From Gemmata palustris (GTDB lineage: Bacteria > Planctomycetota > Planctomycetia > Gemmatales > Gemmataceae): DNA of 64,000 bases. The notes under the pieces are model-generated. The model had not been told where the DNA came from. It worked only from the letters and a program-made list of their open reading frames with translations, and ran no database searches. Numbering within the stretch: the stretch's first letter is position 1; each line of letters starts with the position of its first letter. The stretch spans positions 6,835,299 through 6,899,298 of the forward strand of contig NZ_JAGKQQ010000001.1 of NCBI RefSeq assembly GCF_017939745.1. Direction: 5' to 3'. A program made the translations under genes and the position numbers. This document shows, piece after piece, positions 1 to 9,400 of the stretch.

Positions 1-67
1 CCCGCCCCGGGCGCGCCGAGCAAACCAAGTGTCTTGTGTGGGACATCGAGTGGAAAAGAAGGGTGCT

Positions 68-239
68 GCGGATCAACGCGGATAACACGGATCAGAACGA
101 AACAAGAGGAGTAATCCCTACAAAAACGCGCAAAAGGCACAAAAGTAGAACCGAAATCAATTCCAATTTCTCACACCCACTCTTGTGCTTTTCTGCCCGG
201 TGTTTGTTGTCTTGATTCGTGTTATCGGCGTTGATCCGC
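68..239. repeat. Imperfect inverted repeat in intergenic DNA
   Basis: A 27-base arm at 68-94 (core GCGGATCAACGC) recurs in inverse orientation at 213-239 with two mismatches. Both arms carry a GATAACACG block. A 12-base piece (TTGATCCGCGGC, 231-242) is found again at 63022-63033, and a looser relative lies near 62832. The first 275 bases contain no gene I can support. This looks like a genome-specific intergenic repeat family, not a terminator, because the arms are over 100 bases apart. Confidence 0.6.
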
Positions 240-275
240 GGCTCTTCATTCGTGCTTTTTCTGCTTCTGCCACGC

Positions 276-656
276 TCACTCTTTCACTTCGTCTCGACAG
301 TTCGGCATCTCGATGCGGCAGCAACCGAGGTTCAGCGCGTCCTTCGGGATGCCGGCGTTCACCGCATCTTCGAGTACGCCGGGGCGCAGCGAATACAGCA
401 CGAACCGGCCCTGTTTCTTCCCGCGAATCAGTCCCGCGTTGCGCAGCACGCCCAGGTGGTGAGAAACGTTCACCACGTTTTTCAGTTTGAGCATGTCTGC
501 GATCGCGGTCACGTTCTGCGGGCCGTCGGCCAGGAAGCGGACGATCTTCAGCCGCTCGGGCGCGGCGAGCGCGGAGAGCAGTCGCGCACAGCGCTGTGGT
601 TCGAGTGGGTCTTTGGCCACGAGCGGCACACCTCCGGCGGGGCGAGAAACACACAC
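276..656 (-). CDS. ArsR-family HTH transcriptional regulator
   Basis: The 126-residue product is a single winged helix-turn-helix domain of the ArsR/SmtB type. The hallmark order is visible: LLSALAAPERLKIVRFL, then the recognition region with NVSHHLGVLRNAGLI, then the wing with GRFVLYSL. The classical ELCVCDL metal site of ArsR/SmtB is absent; instead the C-terminus holds a small cysteine cluster (GCC...NC) that could bind a metal or sense redox state, which is inference. It would act as a cytoplasmic dimeric DNA-binding repressor. The neighbouring WD40 gene is on the same strand 43 bases upstream, so the two may be co-transcribed. No cognate transporter or target gene is adjacent. Confidence 0.85.
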   Translation of the reverse strand: MCVSRPAGGVPLVAKDPLEPQRCARLLSALAAPERLKIVRFLADGPQNVTAIADMLKLKNVVNVSHHLGVLRNAGLIRGKKQGRFVLYSLRPGVLEDAVNAGIPKDALNLGCCRIEMPNCRDEVKE

Positions 657-699
657 CGGATTTTACCATCATTTATGCGTGTCGGCGAAGGTCAGCCCG

Positions 700-1674
700 T
701 TATCGCTTTTCGGCCACGCGAAACAGCTCCACCGTACCGTCGGCCGTGCCCTTCGCCATGTACCGGCCGTCCGGGGTGAAGGCGACGCGCGTCGCGGGGC
801 GCCCGGACACTTCCCACTCGCGGAACTGTGTGCCCGATCCGAAGCTCCAGTTGCGCACGCGGAGGTCGTCGCCGACGCTGACGATGGTGTCCGCACCGGG
901 CGCGATCAACAGCGCGCGAACGGCTCCCGTGTGCCCCCTCAGTTCGGCCCGAACGCTCGGCTTGATCGCGGTCAGATCCCAGAGCCGAATCGCCCCGTCC
1001 TGGCTCGCGGTCGCCAGTGTTTTGCCATCGGGCGCGTACGCCAGGGCGTTCACTTCGCCCCCGTGAGACAACACGGCGCGTTCCGTGGAGCGGATTCGGC
1101 CCAGGGTCCACAGCCGGACGGTCGCGTCGCGTGCCGCGGTCGCCGCCCCCGACCCGTCCGGGCTGAACGCGACCGCCCGAACGGGCTGCGTGTGCCCCAA
1201 CAGGAGCGCTCGGGCCTCGCCGTTGGTGCCGCGTGCGGATTCCCAAATGCGCAGGGTCCGGTCTTCGCCGGCCCCGGCAACGTGCTTACCGTCGGCCGAG
1301 AAACTCAGTGCGTCAATCGCCCCGCGCGCGCCGCGGAGGGTGCCGGCCTCTTGGGGCTTCGAGTCGGACACGTCGTAGAGCCAAATGAAGCCGTTCAGTG
1401 CCCCGGACCCGACCGCGATCGTGCGACTGTTCGGCGCGAACGCGAGCGCATGGAGTCGGTCGCCGGATTGCCGTAAGACGGATCGTTCGCTGGGTTTACT
1501 GCTCGCAATGTCCCAGATGCGGGCCGTCGCGTCGCTGCTCGTGGAGGCGAGCAAACACCGGTCGGGCGAGAACGCGAGGGAAATGATTTCGGCCGTGTGC
1601 CCCTTCAGGCTCGCGATCAGCTTGGCGGGGATGGAGATTAGCGCCATTTTGTTGGCTAAGGCTTGTGCGTCCAC
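700..1674 (-). CDS. WD40 repeat protein (seven-bladed propeller candidate)
   Basis: The 324-residue protein consists almost entirely of WD40 repeats. Each has a GH dipeptide near the start and ends in a WD-like pair (ARIWD, LRIWE, VRLWT, IRLWD, VRNWS), giving about seven blades, enough for one closed propeller. There is no signal peptide or membrane segment, so it is probably cytoplasmic. Stand-alone WD40 proteins are scaffolds; no kinase or protease domain is attached here, unlike many planctomycete WD40 fusions. An alternative start eight residues in (MALISIP) is possible. It lies upstream of the ArsR-type gene on the same strand. The partner is unknown. Confidence 0.88.
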   Translation of the reverse strand: MDAQALANKMALISIPAKLIASLKGHTAEIISLAFSPDRCLLASTSSDATARIWDIASSKPSERSVLRQSGDRLHALAFAPNSRTIAVGSGALNGFIWLYDVSDSKPQEAGTLRGARGAIDALSFSADGKHVAGAGEDRTLRIWESARGTNGEARALLLGHTQPVRAVAFSPDGSGAATAARDATVRLWTLGRIRSTERAVLSHGGEVNALAYAPDGKTLATASQDGAIRLWDLTAIKPSVRAELRGHTGAVRALLIAPGADTIVSVGDDLRVRNWSFGSGTQFREWEVSGRPATRVAFTPDGRYMAKGTADGTVELFRVAEKR

Positions 1675-1926
1675 AGTAATTGCTCCTCGCGCCGGTCCCG
1701 ATTCGGTCCCGAATTCAACAGGGGAACTCTAATACACAACCCGCGGGCGCGCGGGTCGAGCCGGGCCAAAACCTCACCCGGTGTTCCCGTCCGGCCGGAG
1801 GGCACGATACGGCTCGAAAGTGATACTCTGATACGTGAGGACTTGGGGCCAAAATCCCGAAAGAAGCCGTCGGGGTGGTACCGGTTTCTGAGCAGTCACC
1901 ATGAGCCCGCTGCGAACGGAGTTCCC

Positions 1927-3090
1927 ATGACGCACGATGTGTTCGGCAAGTTGCGGTTCCGAGATGCCGACGAGTCGTGGGCCGGGTCCGCTGCGCTCCC
2001 GCGGTTCGCGACCGTGGGCGCGATGCCGGAACCGGCGCCGATGACCGAGGAAGAGGCCGTGCGGATGGCGGCCGACATGAACGCGGCCCTGGAAGACATC
2101 AAGGCCCAGATGCGAGAGCGGTTCGGCGATCAGGTCGATAAGGCGTTCGCGGAGATCGATCGCGAGGCCGAAGAAGCCGAACTGGAGGCCGGCGAAGACG
2201 CGGACCCGAAGGACGAGGAGCGCGAACAGCGGCGCGCGGCCCGGCGCGAAAAACGCGCGGCGCTCCTGGCGAAAGGGCGGTTCCCGGTCCGCATCGCCGG
2301 GCCGAGCGGGATCGAGCCGTCGCCGAAACAGGAGGCCGCGTTCAAGTTCCTTCTGGAGAACGAATCGGCCGTTTTCGATGCCGTGTGCGAGCAGGTGTGG
2401 GAATCGTTCCGCAGCGCGTTCGAGCAGGAGCACTGGCGGCAGATCGCGGGCGTAAAGCCGGCCGCGACCGCCGCGGAGTTGCAGGGCCGGTTCGCGGTCA
2501 CGCGCCTCGACATCGCGTATGAGGCCCGCGGCGGGTTCGCGCACCTCGCGTTCCTGATCGAATCCGACTGGCAGGACGAGCACGGTCTCGTGGTCGTTTA
2601 CTCGCCGGACGAGCGCGCCGCACACTGGACCTCGTGGGAGGGGCTGTACGACCTGCTCGAATCGGACGAACCCGAGGGGGAGGCGGAGGAGTTCATTCCG
2701 ACCCCGCACGACCTGTTGCTCGAAGCGATCCTCACGGGGGACGAACCGCGGGCGCGGGAACTCGAAGCCGCGGGCGCGAAGATCAACGAACTGGGGCCGG
2801 ACGAGTACCCGCCGCTGTGGATCTCGGTGGATCAGATCGAGGTCGAGGAGGTGCGCCGACTGCTAGCACACGGGGCCGACCCGACCCTCTCCAACCCGGA
2901 CGAGCGGAGCACCCCGCTGCGGCACGCGAAGCGGATGTACCGTGACATGGGATTCGCCCCGTCGAAGAAACCGGACCAACTGCTGGGGGACGTACTCGCG
3001 ATGATGCGCGAGGCCGCCGGCGACAAGTTCCACGACATCAAGGTTCGGCTGGAAGAAATCATCCACCTGCTCGAAACCGCTCAGATTTGA
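1927..3090 (+). CDS. DUF6985-like protein with ankyrin repeats
   Basis: I place the start at 1927 (MTHDVFGKLRF) because the in-frame extension upstream to 1663 is low-complexity, lacks a plausible ribosome site and overlaps the divergent WD40 gene. The 387-residue product has an N-terminal block, a long charged Glu/Lys/Arg helical stretch (about residues 40-115), and a region with a DWQDEHGL-type motif typical of DUF6985-like proteins. Two to three ankyrin repeats follow (LLEAILTGDEPRARELEAAGA, then VRRLLAHGADPTLSN). No signal peptide is visible. Ankyrin proteins of this build are often immunity or housekeeping proteins of unknown role; I do not assign a function. The IS5 element inserted 22 bases after its stop codon. 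Confidence 0.75.
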   Translation: MTHDVFGKLRFRDADESWAGSAALPRFATVGAMPEPAPMTEEEAVRMAADMNAALEDIKAQMRERFGDQVDKAFAEIDREAEEAELEAGEDADPKDEEREQRRAARREKRAALLAKGRFPVRIAGPSGIEPSPKQEAAFKFLLENESAVFDAVCEQVWESFRSAFEQEHWRQIAGVKPAATAAELQGRFAVTRLDIAYEARGGFAHLAFLIESDWQDEHGLVVVYSPDERAAHWTSWEGLYDLLESDEPEGEAEEFIPTPHDLLLEAILTGDEPRARELEAAGAKINELGPDEYPPLWISVDQIEVEEVRRLLAHGADPTLSNPDERSTPLRHAKRMYRDMGFAPSKKPDQLLGDVLAMMREAAGDKFHDIKVRLEEIIHLLETAQI

Positions 3091-3112
3091 GCGACGCGGT
3101 CGTAAGTTGTAA

Positions 3113-4021
3113 GAGCCTATCCCAAAACCCCGGCGCCCTGGTGGGTGATCCCGGCGCAGGCGAAGTGGAGGAAGGCCTTGTAGTTCGGAACCTTCTTCTC
3201 CCAGCGGATCAACAACCGCCGGAACCGATTCATCCAGCTATGCGTCCGCTCGACCACCCACCGCCGCGCCCGGTATCCGGGAACCTTCGCCCGCACGACG
3301 GGTTCGGCTCCCTTGGCCTTCTTGACCGGGATGTGGGCCGTGTACCCCCACGCGGCGACCAACGCCCGGACCGACGGGTAGTCGTATCCCTTGTCCGCGC
3401 ACAGGTGCTGCGGCTTCTTCTTCGTCGGCTCGGGGCGCTCGGCGGCGATACCCTCCAGGGTCGCCCCGACCAGTCTCATGTCGGGCCGGTTGGCCCCGGC
3501 CACCTCCAGACCCACCGGAACCCCACGGCCGTCGGTCAGGACCGACCGCTTGGTGCCGATCTTGGCCCGATCCGTGGGGTTCTTGCCCGTCTTTTTCCCC
3601 CGAGGGGAGCCTTCGTCATGCTCCCGTCGAGGCTCTGCCACTCCCAGTCGATGCCCATCTCATCGTCGTACTCGCGCAGGGCGTCCTGCCACAGTTTGCG
3701 GAACACGCCCCGCTTCTGCCAACGCCGGAAGTACCGGTGCAGGCTGCCCGGAGCCGAACTCGGGCGGGGCCGCCTTCCACTGGCACCCGGTCCGCAGGAC
3801 GTAGAAAATGCCGTCGAGAACCTGTCGTTGGGGTAACGGCGGGCGCCCGCCCTGCGAGATCGCCGGACCTTGGGAAGCAACGGCTCGACCCGCTCCCACA
3901 GGGCGTCCGGAATGCGAAACGCTTCAACGACCGTGTGCCGTGTGGCGGCCATGTCGATCCTCCCCAACGGGCGAATCGGTGGGCACTTACATTCTATCCC
4001 GCGAGGTTCTGGGATAGGCTC
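3113..4021 (-). mobile_element. IS5-family insertion sequence, complete ends
   Basis: The 909-base element is bounded by terminal inverted repeats that begin GAGCCTATCCCA at the left end and, on the opposite strand, at the right end. The following bases diverge (AAACCCCGG versus GAACCTCGC). It is flanked on both sides by a 3-base direct repeat TAA (3110-3112 and 4022-4024), consistent with the TNA target duplication of part of the IS5 family. It carries one transposase, split over frames. The intact ends and target duplication suggest a fairly recent insertion. It sits in the convergent gap between the ankyrin gene and the flavoprotein gene and interrupts no recognisable gene. Confidence 0.93.
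3117..3967 (-). pseudogene. IS5-family DDE transposase, frameshifted
   Basis: Read on the minus strand the protein starts MAATRHTVVEAFRIPD (3952; an upstream ATG is at 3967). The DDE catalytic set is visible: Asp in WQSLDGSMTKA, Asp in LCADKGYD, Glu in VVERTHSWMNRF. A -1 shift is needed at the run GGGGGAAAAAG (3591-3601), giving GGKKTGKNP; this is the normal programmed frameshift type in IS5 relatives. There are also two compensating indels: one base seems missing near 3847-3858 and one extra near 3746-3752. About 100 bases between them, coding for the expected GRPPLPQRQVLDGIFYVL block, therefore read out of frame. Unless these are sequencing errors, this copy is unlikely to be fully active. 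Confidence 0.85.
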
Positions 4022-4064
4022 TAAGGTCGCAGGTCGTCAGGTCAAAAACATCTGGGGTTCGCGG

Positions 4065-4130
4065 GAGTCCGCCAGGGGTTGCGCGTTGCTCCACCCCTGG
4101 CTACGCGCCTACGCCCCTTACGGGGCTACA
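4065..4130. repeat. REP-like double hairpin
   Basis: Two adjacent short palindromes: CCAGGGGT (4072-4079) pairs with ACCCCTGG (4093-4100), and GCCCC (4113-4117) pairs with GGGGC (4122-4126), linked by CTACGCGCCTAC. This layout is characteristic of REP-type extragenic elements, and I believe similar sequences are common in planctomycete genomes. It lies in the gap between the IS5 copy and the flavoprotein gene. The rest of the gap (4131-4262) has GACTTTCGAC / CCTTACGACTT words also seen near 54.4 kb. Confidence 0.6.
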
Positions 4131-4262
4131 CTTGGTACGGGGATGACCGATCGCTGCTGTTGCGGACTGACGCTTTTGCCCGTGGCCCAGAGCTCTGGCC
4201 TGGAGAGACGCTCCGACCTTACGATTTGTGACTTTACGACCTTACGACTTGTGACTTTCGAC

Positions 4263-5501
4263 TTATAACTGCTTGCCCGCGAGCCAGCCGGTGCTCCACG
4301 CGGACTGGAAGTTGTATCCGCCGATCCAGCCGTCGAGGTCGAGCACTTCGCCCGCGAAGTACAGTCCCGGCCGGTGCTTGCTCTGCATCGTGCGCGAATC
4401 GACTTCGTCGAGGTTCACGCCCCCGGCGGTGACTTCGGCCTTCTCGAATCCGAGCGTCCCGCGGAGTGGTAGCCGGAGACGCTTCACTGCGGCCACGAGC
4501 GCGAGCCGGTCCGGTCTCGCGAGTGCTGCGGCCTTTCGATCGACCGCCATCCCGCATAGCACGAGCAACTGATCCGCCAGGCGCCGCGGTAGCTTCTCCG
4601 AAAGCACCACCGCGAGCTGCTTCTTGCCCGAAGCGAGCGATTCCGCACGCAAGAACTCGTCGAACACTTGCTCCGGCTCGTGCGGTAGGAAGTCCGCTTC
4701 GAGGGTGAGGGACGACGGCTTCGCGTGCCCGCTCACGGCGCGGCTCACGTCGAGCGGGGCGGGGCCGGTCAGTCCGAAGTGCGCGAACAGCATCGATCCG
4801 CGCCGCTGAGTGAGCGCTTTTCCCTGTTCGGGCACCACTTTCAGGTTCACGTCGGGAAGCGTAATCCCGCGCAGTTCACTGACCCACGTCGGTTGCACAG
4901 TGAGCGGTACGAGCGCCGGGCTTGTGGGAACGATCGTGTGGCCGAATTTCATTGCGAGCGCGTAGCCGTCGCCGGTGGTGCCGCACCCCGGGTACGACTT
5001 CCCGCCTGTGGTGAGGAGCACGCGGTCCGCGGTGAGCGTGCGTGTCGGCGTGGAGACACGGAACCCGCCCTCGGGCTGCAGGTCCACGTCCTTCACGGGT
5101 TCCGTGAGCGCGAGCGTCGCCCCGCTCCGGGCGAGGCGCTTCATCAGCACATCGAGCACATCAACCGCGCGATCGCTGACCGGGAACACCTTCCCCGTGT
5201 CTTCCACCTTCGTCGCAAGGCCCTCGCCATTAAAGAACGCGACCGTCTCTTTCGGTCCGAGCCCGGCAAGCGCGGAATGCAGGAACTTCCCGTTCGCGCC
5301 GAACGCATGAACGATGCCGCGGGTGTCGCAGTCGTGCGTAATGTTGCACCGCGTTCCGCCGGACATGAGGATCTTCACGCCGGGCTTCTTGCCCTTCTCC
5401 AGAAGGAGCACCTTGCGCCCGCGCTCGGCCGCATGAATGGCCGCGAACAACCCGGCGGCTCCGGCACCCACGATAATTGCGTCGTAGTCGAATGAAGACA
5501 T
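4263..5501 (-). CDS. HI0933/YhiN-family FAD-dependent oxidoreductase
   Basis: The 412-residue product begins MSSFDYDAIIVGAGAAGLFA, a classical dinucleotide-binding Rossmann fold for FAD (GAGAAG). The family signature MSGGTRCNITH follows at about residues 50-65, and C-terminal features AGGVNLDEVD and LYFAGEVLDLDGWIGGYN are typical of the HI0933-like / YhiN (BaiN-type) flavoproteins. Length fits the family (about 390-420). I chose the start at 5501 over an in-frame ATG 14 codons upstream because the Rossmann motif should begin within the first residues. The enzyme is cytoplasmic; family members include a bile-acid dehydroxylation reductase, but the substrate here is unknown. It is transcribed convergently towards the IS5 copy. 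Confidence 0.92.
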   Translation of the reverse strand: MSSFDYDAIIVGAGAAGLFAAIHAAERGRKVLLLEKGKKPGVKILMSGGTRCNITHDCDTRGIVHAFGANGKFLHSALAGLGPKETVAFFNGEGLATKVEDTGKVFPVSDRAVDVLDVLMKRLARSGATLALTEPVKDVDLQPEGGFRVSTPTRTLTADRVLLTTGGKSYPGCGTTGDGYALAMKFGHTIVPTSPALVPLTVQPTWVSELRGITLPDVNLKVVPEQGKALTQRRGSMLFAHFGLTGPAPLDVSRAVSGHAKPSSLTLEADFLPHEPEQVFDEFLRAESLASGKKQLAVVLSEKLPRRLADQLLVLCGMAVDRKAAALARPDRLALVAAVKRLRLPLRGTLGFEKAEVTAGGVNLDEVDSRTMQSKHRPGLYFAGEVLDLDGWIGGYNFQSAWSTGWLAGKQL

Positions 5502-5560
5502 GAGGCGATTGTATCGCTCGGCGCTAGGTGGTTCTGGGACCACGGCGGTTCATAACGGGT

Positions 5561-5794
5561 TCAGACGAGTACGGGCGAGAGTGCGCCGGATTCGGGGGCG
5601 GGGGTTGATTCACGCAGTGGGAGAGGTGGGACGCCCATCAATGCGTTCGCCGGGGGCGAAATGTATTGGCACTCACCCTGTTCGAGCAGCCCGTCGCAGC
5701 AGTGCAGCTCGCCGATGCCAGCGCACTCGGGGCACGGCATCCACGATCCGCTCAGCAGAACCACGTGTTTGCCGTAGCAGCGCGGGCAGAGCAT
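5561..5794 (-). CDS. Small zinc-ribbon-like protein
   Basis: This 77-residue protein starts MLCPRCYGKHVVLLSG and contains two Cys pairs, CPRC and CPEC, followed by HCCDGLLEQGEC, the pattern of a DnaJ-type or zinc-ribbon zinc finger. The start at 5794 is supported by a strong Shine-Dalgarno (AGGAGG, six bases from the ATG). A longer reading to 5887 would add an unlikely hydrophobic leader. The tail is Pro-rich and disordered. It precedes the flavoprotein gene on the same strand by 59 bases, so co-transcription is plausible. Function is not recognised. Confidence 0.75.
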   Translation of the reverse strand: MLCPRCYGKHVVLLSGSWMPCPECAGIGELHCCDGLLEQGECQYISPPANALMGVPPLPLRESTPAPESGALSPVLV

Positions 5795-6058
5795 AAGTTC
5801 CCTCCTGAACGAATGAGCGGGTTGGGAGGAAAAGTTGTACCATGCTGCCAGGAGTGTTCGCAAGGACAGTAGGAGAGGAAAGAGCATCTACCCCAGTCTG
5901 CCACCTGCTCGATGGGGCAATTCAGAGAATCTGGTCCACGCGCGATACTTCAGAATATGTCGTGAAAAAATGGATATTGTGGATATACGTGCATTAAGCG
6001 ATGCGGTAACATTGAGGTAGTGAGAGGCGAGCCCGGTTTCGGTTACCTTAAACGAGGG

Positions 6059-6197
6059 GCGGGCGGGGCAACAGGTGTTTGCAGTCCCCAGCTAACGAGC
6101 CACGACCGCAAGGGAGCGGGCGGGGCAGCAGGTGTTCGCGGTTTCGGTTCAGCACAATGGGGAGTCGCTGGCGCCGTTCCCTTGCGGTCGCGGCTCG
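6059..6197. repeat. Direct and inverted repeats upstream of the tricorn-like gene's 3' end
   Basis: A 24-base unit (GCGGGCGGGGCA...GGTGTT) occurs at 6059-6082 and again at 6116-6139 with two mismatches. Overlapping this, a 20-base arm at 6096-6115 (CGAGCCACGACCGCAAGGGA) pairs with 6178-6197 with one mismatch. No gene is visible between 5795 and 6496; this roughly 700-base stretch appears to be repeat-rich spacer. The arms resemble the CGAGCC...AAGGGA words near 62.73 kb. Confidence 0.65.
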
Positions 6198-6355
6198 TTT
6201 GACGCGCTACAATGACCGCAAAAACGAGGCTGATTTGCCTGAAATGTTAGCCAATGTTAGCAATTGGAGCGGCTCAATGCGGACATCGAAATTGCCCAAG
6301 TTCTGGAAGTGTAATTGGTTAGCGTGATTCCAACGAGTCCAGCACCTTCCAGGGT

Positions 6356-6378
6356 CGAAAATGTTAGCAATTGTTAGC
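6356..6378 (-). repeat. 23-base intergenic core, copy 1
   Basis: The minus-strand sequence here (GCTAACAATTG followed by CTAACATTTTCG) is identical over 23 bases to the plus-strand sequence at 27443-27465. The next block, CCCT, is one base further on in both. More GCTAAC words flank both copies (6241-6266 here; 27575-27640 at the other). See the matching entry and finding. Confidence 0.75.
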
Positions 6379-6496
6379 GTGGAGTGGGCGGACCGGGCAA
6401 AGAGGTAGGTTTTTGTGTTCGTGGTGCGGAGTTTTAATTCGCGCCACGAACACAAGCGCCTCATCGCAACAGAGGTGAAACGCGCTTTTGCTTCGC

Positions 6497-9400
6497 TTAC
6501 TCTTCCGCCATCGGAATGAGAGTTGTGGGCCGGCTGTTCGGCGTTGTGGGAGCGGGGGGCGAACCGTGCGGCATCGGCGCGACCGGTACCTGAGCAGGGA
6601 CGGTGGGTGTCGTTACGCTCGGTGTAGTCGAGCCGGCGATACCGGCTTTGGTTCTCTTCCACTCCTTCACATCGAGTGCCACAACATCGACCGCTTTGAG
6701 CAACTGACCATCGATTCCCTTGACCCAGTCATCGGGGGTGATTTCAACGGGCACGTCCGGCTGCACGCCCTGCTTCTCCATGTTGATGCCCTTGTTCGTG
6801 TAGACACCGATCCGCGGCAACCGGAACGACGAGCCGTCGATGAGCCGCGTGCTCCCGGTGCCGATCACGAACCCGCCGGTCGCTTGACCGACGACCTTGC
6901 CCAAACCCAGCGCGCGGAAGGCGTGCGGGAAGATTTCCGCGTCGGAGTACGAGCGGTTGTTGGCCATCACCACCATCGGCTTCGTCCACTTCCGGTCGGC
7001 GCTGCGGAGCACGAGCCCCTCGCCGCCGTCTCGCTGTTTGAAGAACGTGTGCTCTTTCCCGGCGAGGTAGTTCAGCACTTGATCGTGCGTGAACCCGCCG
7101 CCGTTGAATCGCACATCGATGACCAGCGCCTCTTTATCGAAGTGGTCGGAGTACAGGGCGCGGACGAACGTATCGAGTCCCGGTTCGTCCATGCTCGGGA
7201 TGTGGATGTAGCCGACCGCCCCGCCGCTGGCCTTCGCGACCGCGTCGGCGTTCTGCTGCACCCACCGCTCGTACATGAGTTGCGAGATCCGGTTGCGGCT
7301 CGCCGCGGTGATCTCGATTCGGCGCTTCGTCTTCGCGTCCCGTGGGTCGCTGGCGATTTCGAGCAGCACACCCTCGCCGATCTTGTTGTTGAGCAGCTTG
7401 GAAACGTTCACGCTGCTGGTCAGTTCGGTGCGGTCGATCGCGAGCACGATGTCGCCCGGCTTGATGTTCATCCCGCGCTTGTCGGCCGGGCCGCGCTTGA
7501 GCACCTCGGCGATTTTCAGCCCCGGACCGCGGTAGGTGTCGTCGAAGATCAACCCGAGGTCCGCGGTCCACTCGTCCGGGGTCGGCATCTTCCCGCTGAT
7601 ACCGAGGTGCGAAGCGTTCAACTCGCCGAGCATCAAACTGACGAGCGCGTAGAGGTCTTCGCGGGTCGCGGTGTGCGCGACGAGCGGCAGGAACTTGTTC
7701 CGCACGGCGGCCCAGTCGGAGCCGTGGTGCTTCGCGTCGTAGAAGTTGTCGGAGAGCGCCCGCCAGCACTGCGCGAACATTTCGGCGAACTCTTCCTCGC
7801 GCTTGATCGTCATCTTCGCCGAGAACGCGACCTTACTCGGTTCCGGCAGCGTACCGTTCGTCGGGCCGAACCCGAACCCGGTGCGCACGAACCGCAGCTC
7901 GCCGGACCCGTTGAGGAAGTACACCAGTCCGAACGACTTCTTCGACCAGCGAATCCAGCTCGGCACCTGCCCGCCGGTCGTCATCCGCGTGAGCACCGCG
8001 CCGTTGCTGCTCACGACCCACAGATCGTCGCCGTTGGACAGCGAGCGGAACGCGACCTGCGTCCCGTCCGGCGAGACGGTACCGTACTCGGCGCTCATGT
8101 TCGTGGGGCGCTCGACGCGGAGGTGCAGATCTTCCCAGTCGATCTGGTCCGCGGGCGGCTTCGTGCTGCCGTCGGCGAGGGGTTTCTGGAGCGAGGCAAC
8201 GTGGATGCCGTACACGTTCCGGCGCTGGCCCACGAACGAGAGCTTCCCGTTCGTCTGGCTCCAGGACACGTCGCTGTTGAAGGTGGCGTGCCGGGACACG
8301 TTCACGGGGGTGCCGGTGCCGTCGGTCGCGGAGATGTAGATTTCCGCCGAGAACGAGCCGTCCATTCGGCAGTACGCGACGTGTTTGCCGTCCGGTGACC
8401 AGTCGAAATCGAGCATCTTTTGCGTGCCCACGAGCACCTTCTGGTCGCTGCCGTCCGGCTTCATCAGCCAGAGCTTGCCCTCGCGGATGAACGCGATCTG
8501 GTCCCCCTTCGGGCTGAACGCCGCGCTGATCTCTTCGGACACGGTATTGGTGAGCCGGGTCGTTTTGAACTTGTGTGCTTTGGTCAACTCGGGGTGTTCG
8601 GCGTCGTCCGCTTCGAGCACGTACAGATCCGTGGTGCCCCCGCGATCGGACGCGAAGAGGATCTTCTTGCCGTCGGGCGACCACGCCGGGTTGCTGTCGG
8701 CAAAGGCGTGCTCGGTGAGCCGCGTGGACTTGCCGCCCCCGGGAACCTTCGTCAGAAAGAGTTGCCCGTGGATCACGAGGACCGCGTGGTTCTCGTCCGG
8801 CGAGAGCGCGTACTCGGTCGCGTCGCGTGTGAGGGTGACCGCGCGCTCGGTGTTCGATTTATCGTCGGCGTTCACCTCGATGGCGAGTTTGCGCGACGGG
8901 CCATCGCTCCTCGTGTTGGCGACCCACAGGTCCGCGCCGCACTCGTACACGATCCACTCGCCGTTGCGCGAGACGCGCGCGTGGCGCACGGTGTCGTCCT
9001 CGTGCATGGTGAGCCGCTTCACCGGTCCCGCGGGTGTGAAGTCGGACGAGAGGTACTGGCACACGAGATTGGCGCACCCCGACTTGCTGCCGTTCTCGGT
9101 GACGTAGTACAGCTTCCGCGCGTCCGGGCTGAACATCGGGTAACTGTCTTGCCCGTCGAAGGCGGTGATGCGCCGGGGATTTTTGCCGTCCACTTCGCTC
9201 ACCCAGATGTCGTCGTTGCTCGACCCGCGGTACCCGCGCCGGTACCACGTGCCCGGCCCGCGCACGAACGCGATCACGTTCCCGGAGGGGGAAAAGTGCG
9301 CTTCTTTGGCTTCAAACAGGTTCAGTTTCCGCTCGGCACCGGTTTCGACCGGCACGGTGAAACACTCGGCGTTCGACGGGTACGCGGTCGTGCGCGGCGA

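Noticed and set aside
1663..1926. N-terminal extension of the ankyrin protein
   Set aside because: It overlaps the divergent WD40 start, begins with an unconvincing Cys/Ser/Arg-rich stretch and has no ribosome site.
6488..8398. Long plus-strand open frame opposite the tricorn-like gene
   Set aside because: It is a shadow of the GC-rich coding strand with Arg/Val/Gly/His-rich composition and no recognisable domain.
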